From positions 1-14,694 of the forward strand of contig VGIE01000013.1 of assembly GCA_016867955.1 (NCBI GenBank): 14,694 nucleotides of DNA. The letters are read 5' to 3'. This DNA comes from Betaproteobacteria bacterium (GTDB lineage Bacteria; Pseudomonadota; Gammaproteobacteria; Burkholderiales; SG8-39). The notes beneath the pieces are model-generated. The model made no database searches. It saw only the letters and a list, made by a program, of their open reading frames with translations, and was not told the origin of the DNA. Shown here piece by piece: positions 14,183 to 14,694 of the stretch (positions within the stretch are counted from its first letter, which is position 1; every line of letters begins with the position of its first letter). A program made the position numbers and the translations under genes.

Positions 14183-14694
14183 TTTCACCAACGGGCCGCT
14201 GACCGGCACCAGCGTCATCGACCTGACCAGCGTGATCATGGGGCCGCTGGCCACGCGCGTGCTGGCCGATTTCGGTGCCGACGTCATCAAGGTCGAGAGC
14301 GCCGAGGGCGATTCGTTCCGCGGCTACCTGCCGTCGCGCAGCAAGGGCATGGCGGGCGCCTTCCTGCATGTCAACCGCAACAAGCGCAGCGTGGTTTTCG
14401 ACCTCAAGACACCTGCTGGCCGCGATGCGCTGGATCGCCTGATCGCGAACGCGGACGTGCTGGTGCACTCGATGCGGCCCGATGCCATCGAGCGGCTGGG
14501 CTACGGCTATGCGCGCGTGAAGGCATTGCGCCCGGACATCATCTACTGCGGCGCCTATGGTTTCGGGACCGACGGCCCGTACCGCAACAAGGCGGCCTAC
14601 GACGACCTGATCCAGGCCGGCGCCGGGCTGGCGGCCCTGTTCGAGCAGGTGCAGGACATGCCCGCCTATGCGCCGACGGTACTCTGCGACAAGG
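14172..14694 (+). CDS. CaiB/BaiF (family III) CoA-transferase, 5' part (runs off the window)
   Basis: ATG 14172-14174 with AAGGAG seven bases upstream; 174 codons are visible before the sequence ends. The N-terminal Rossmann half is canonical: GPLTGTSVIDLTSVIMGP (9-26), VLADFGADVIKVES, HVNRNKRSVVFDL, NADVLVHSMRP, and PDIIYCGAYGFGTDGPY. The visible part ends in PTVLCDK, where D173 is the expected catalytic Asp (equivalent to Asp169 of formyl-CoA transferase). A full protein would be about 390-400 residues. It is divergent from the hyuB operon and unlike the fusion at 1188-3356 it is a single-domain type with intact catalytic motif. It could activate the dicarboxylate made by the mutase pathway, for example a mesaconate-like acid, but the substrate is not readable. 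Confidence 0.93.
   Translation, partial: MKPDFTNGPLTGTSVIDLTSVIMGPLATRVLADFGADVIKVESAEGDSFRGYLPSRSKGMAGAFLHVNRNKRSVVFDLKTPAGRDALDRLIANADVLVHSMRPDAIERLGYGYARVKALRPDIIYCGAYGFGTDGPYRNKAAYDDLIQAGAGLAALFEQVQDMPAYAPTVLCDK

Noticed and set aside
1..14694. CRISPR arrays, tRNA or rRNA genes
   Set aside because: No regularly spaced repeats, cloverleaf-like segments or rRNA-like sequence were seen on reading either strand.

Overview
The window is GC-rich, densely coded DNA that looks like an accessory metabolic region of a proteobacterium. A Burkholderiales-type betaproteobacterium is my best guess, based on family content, GC bias and Shine-Dalgarno style; no rRNA or housekeeping gene is present to test this.

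Layout. The left edge (1-420) is scarred. It holds the tail and right end of an IS3-type insertion sequence, followed by the 3' remnant of a short-chain dehydrogenase. Then comes a carboxymuconolactone decarboxylase/AhpD-like gene (421-921, minus). It is split by one in-frame TGA exactly where the second Cys of the CxxC motif should be. A bacterial SECIS-like hairpin follows the TGA, so I read it as a candidate selenoprotein. Divergent from it is a two-domain CaiB/BaiF CoA-transferase fusion (1188-3356, plus), preceded by a short overlapping ORF.

The core is an eight-gene block on the minus strand, transcribed from about 13.5 kb down to 3.4 kb: hyuB (one-base frameshift), hyuA, AtuA/DUF1446, glmS, glmE, DUF4387, an extracytoplasmic solute-binding protein, and glmL. 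Junctions are tight: hyuB/hyuA overlap by 4 nt, glmS/glmE are 2 nt apart, and the rest are separated by 31-61 nt. A sigma70-like promoter lies just upstream of hyuB. Upstream of that is the 3' remnant of a PhnE-like ABC permease, and at the right edge a second CaiB/BaiF CoA-transferase starts on the plus strand and runs off the window.

How the genes may work together. GlmS, GlmE and GlmL make up an adenosylcobalamin-dependent carbon-skeleton mutase with its ASKHA accessory protein. HyuA and HyuB are an ATP-dependent oxoprolinase/hydantoinase/carboxylase pair. AtuA and DUF4387 are poorly characterised partners. The CoA-transferases could activate the dicarboxylic product, and the solute-binding protein could deliver substrate. 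A textbook reading is oxoproline to glutamate to 3-methylaspartate to mesaconyl-CoA. However, no methylaspartate ammonia-lyase is present. The GlmE homologue also appears to lack the glutamate-amino-binding Glu and one Arg of the substrate 'arginine claw', so the substrate may not be glutamate. This possibly undescribed cobalamin mutase pathway and the candidate selenoprotein are the two most interesting items.
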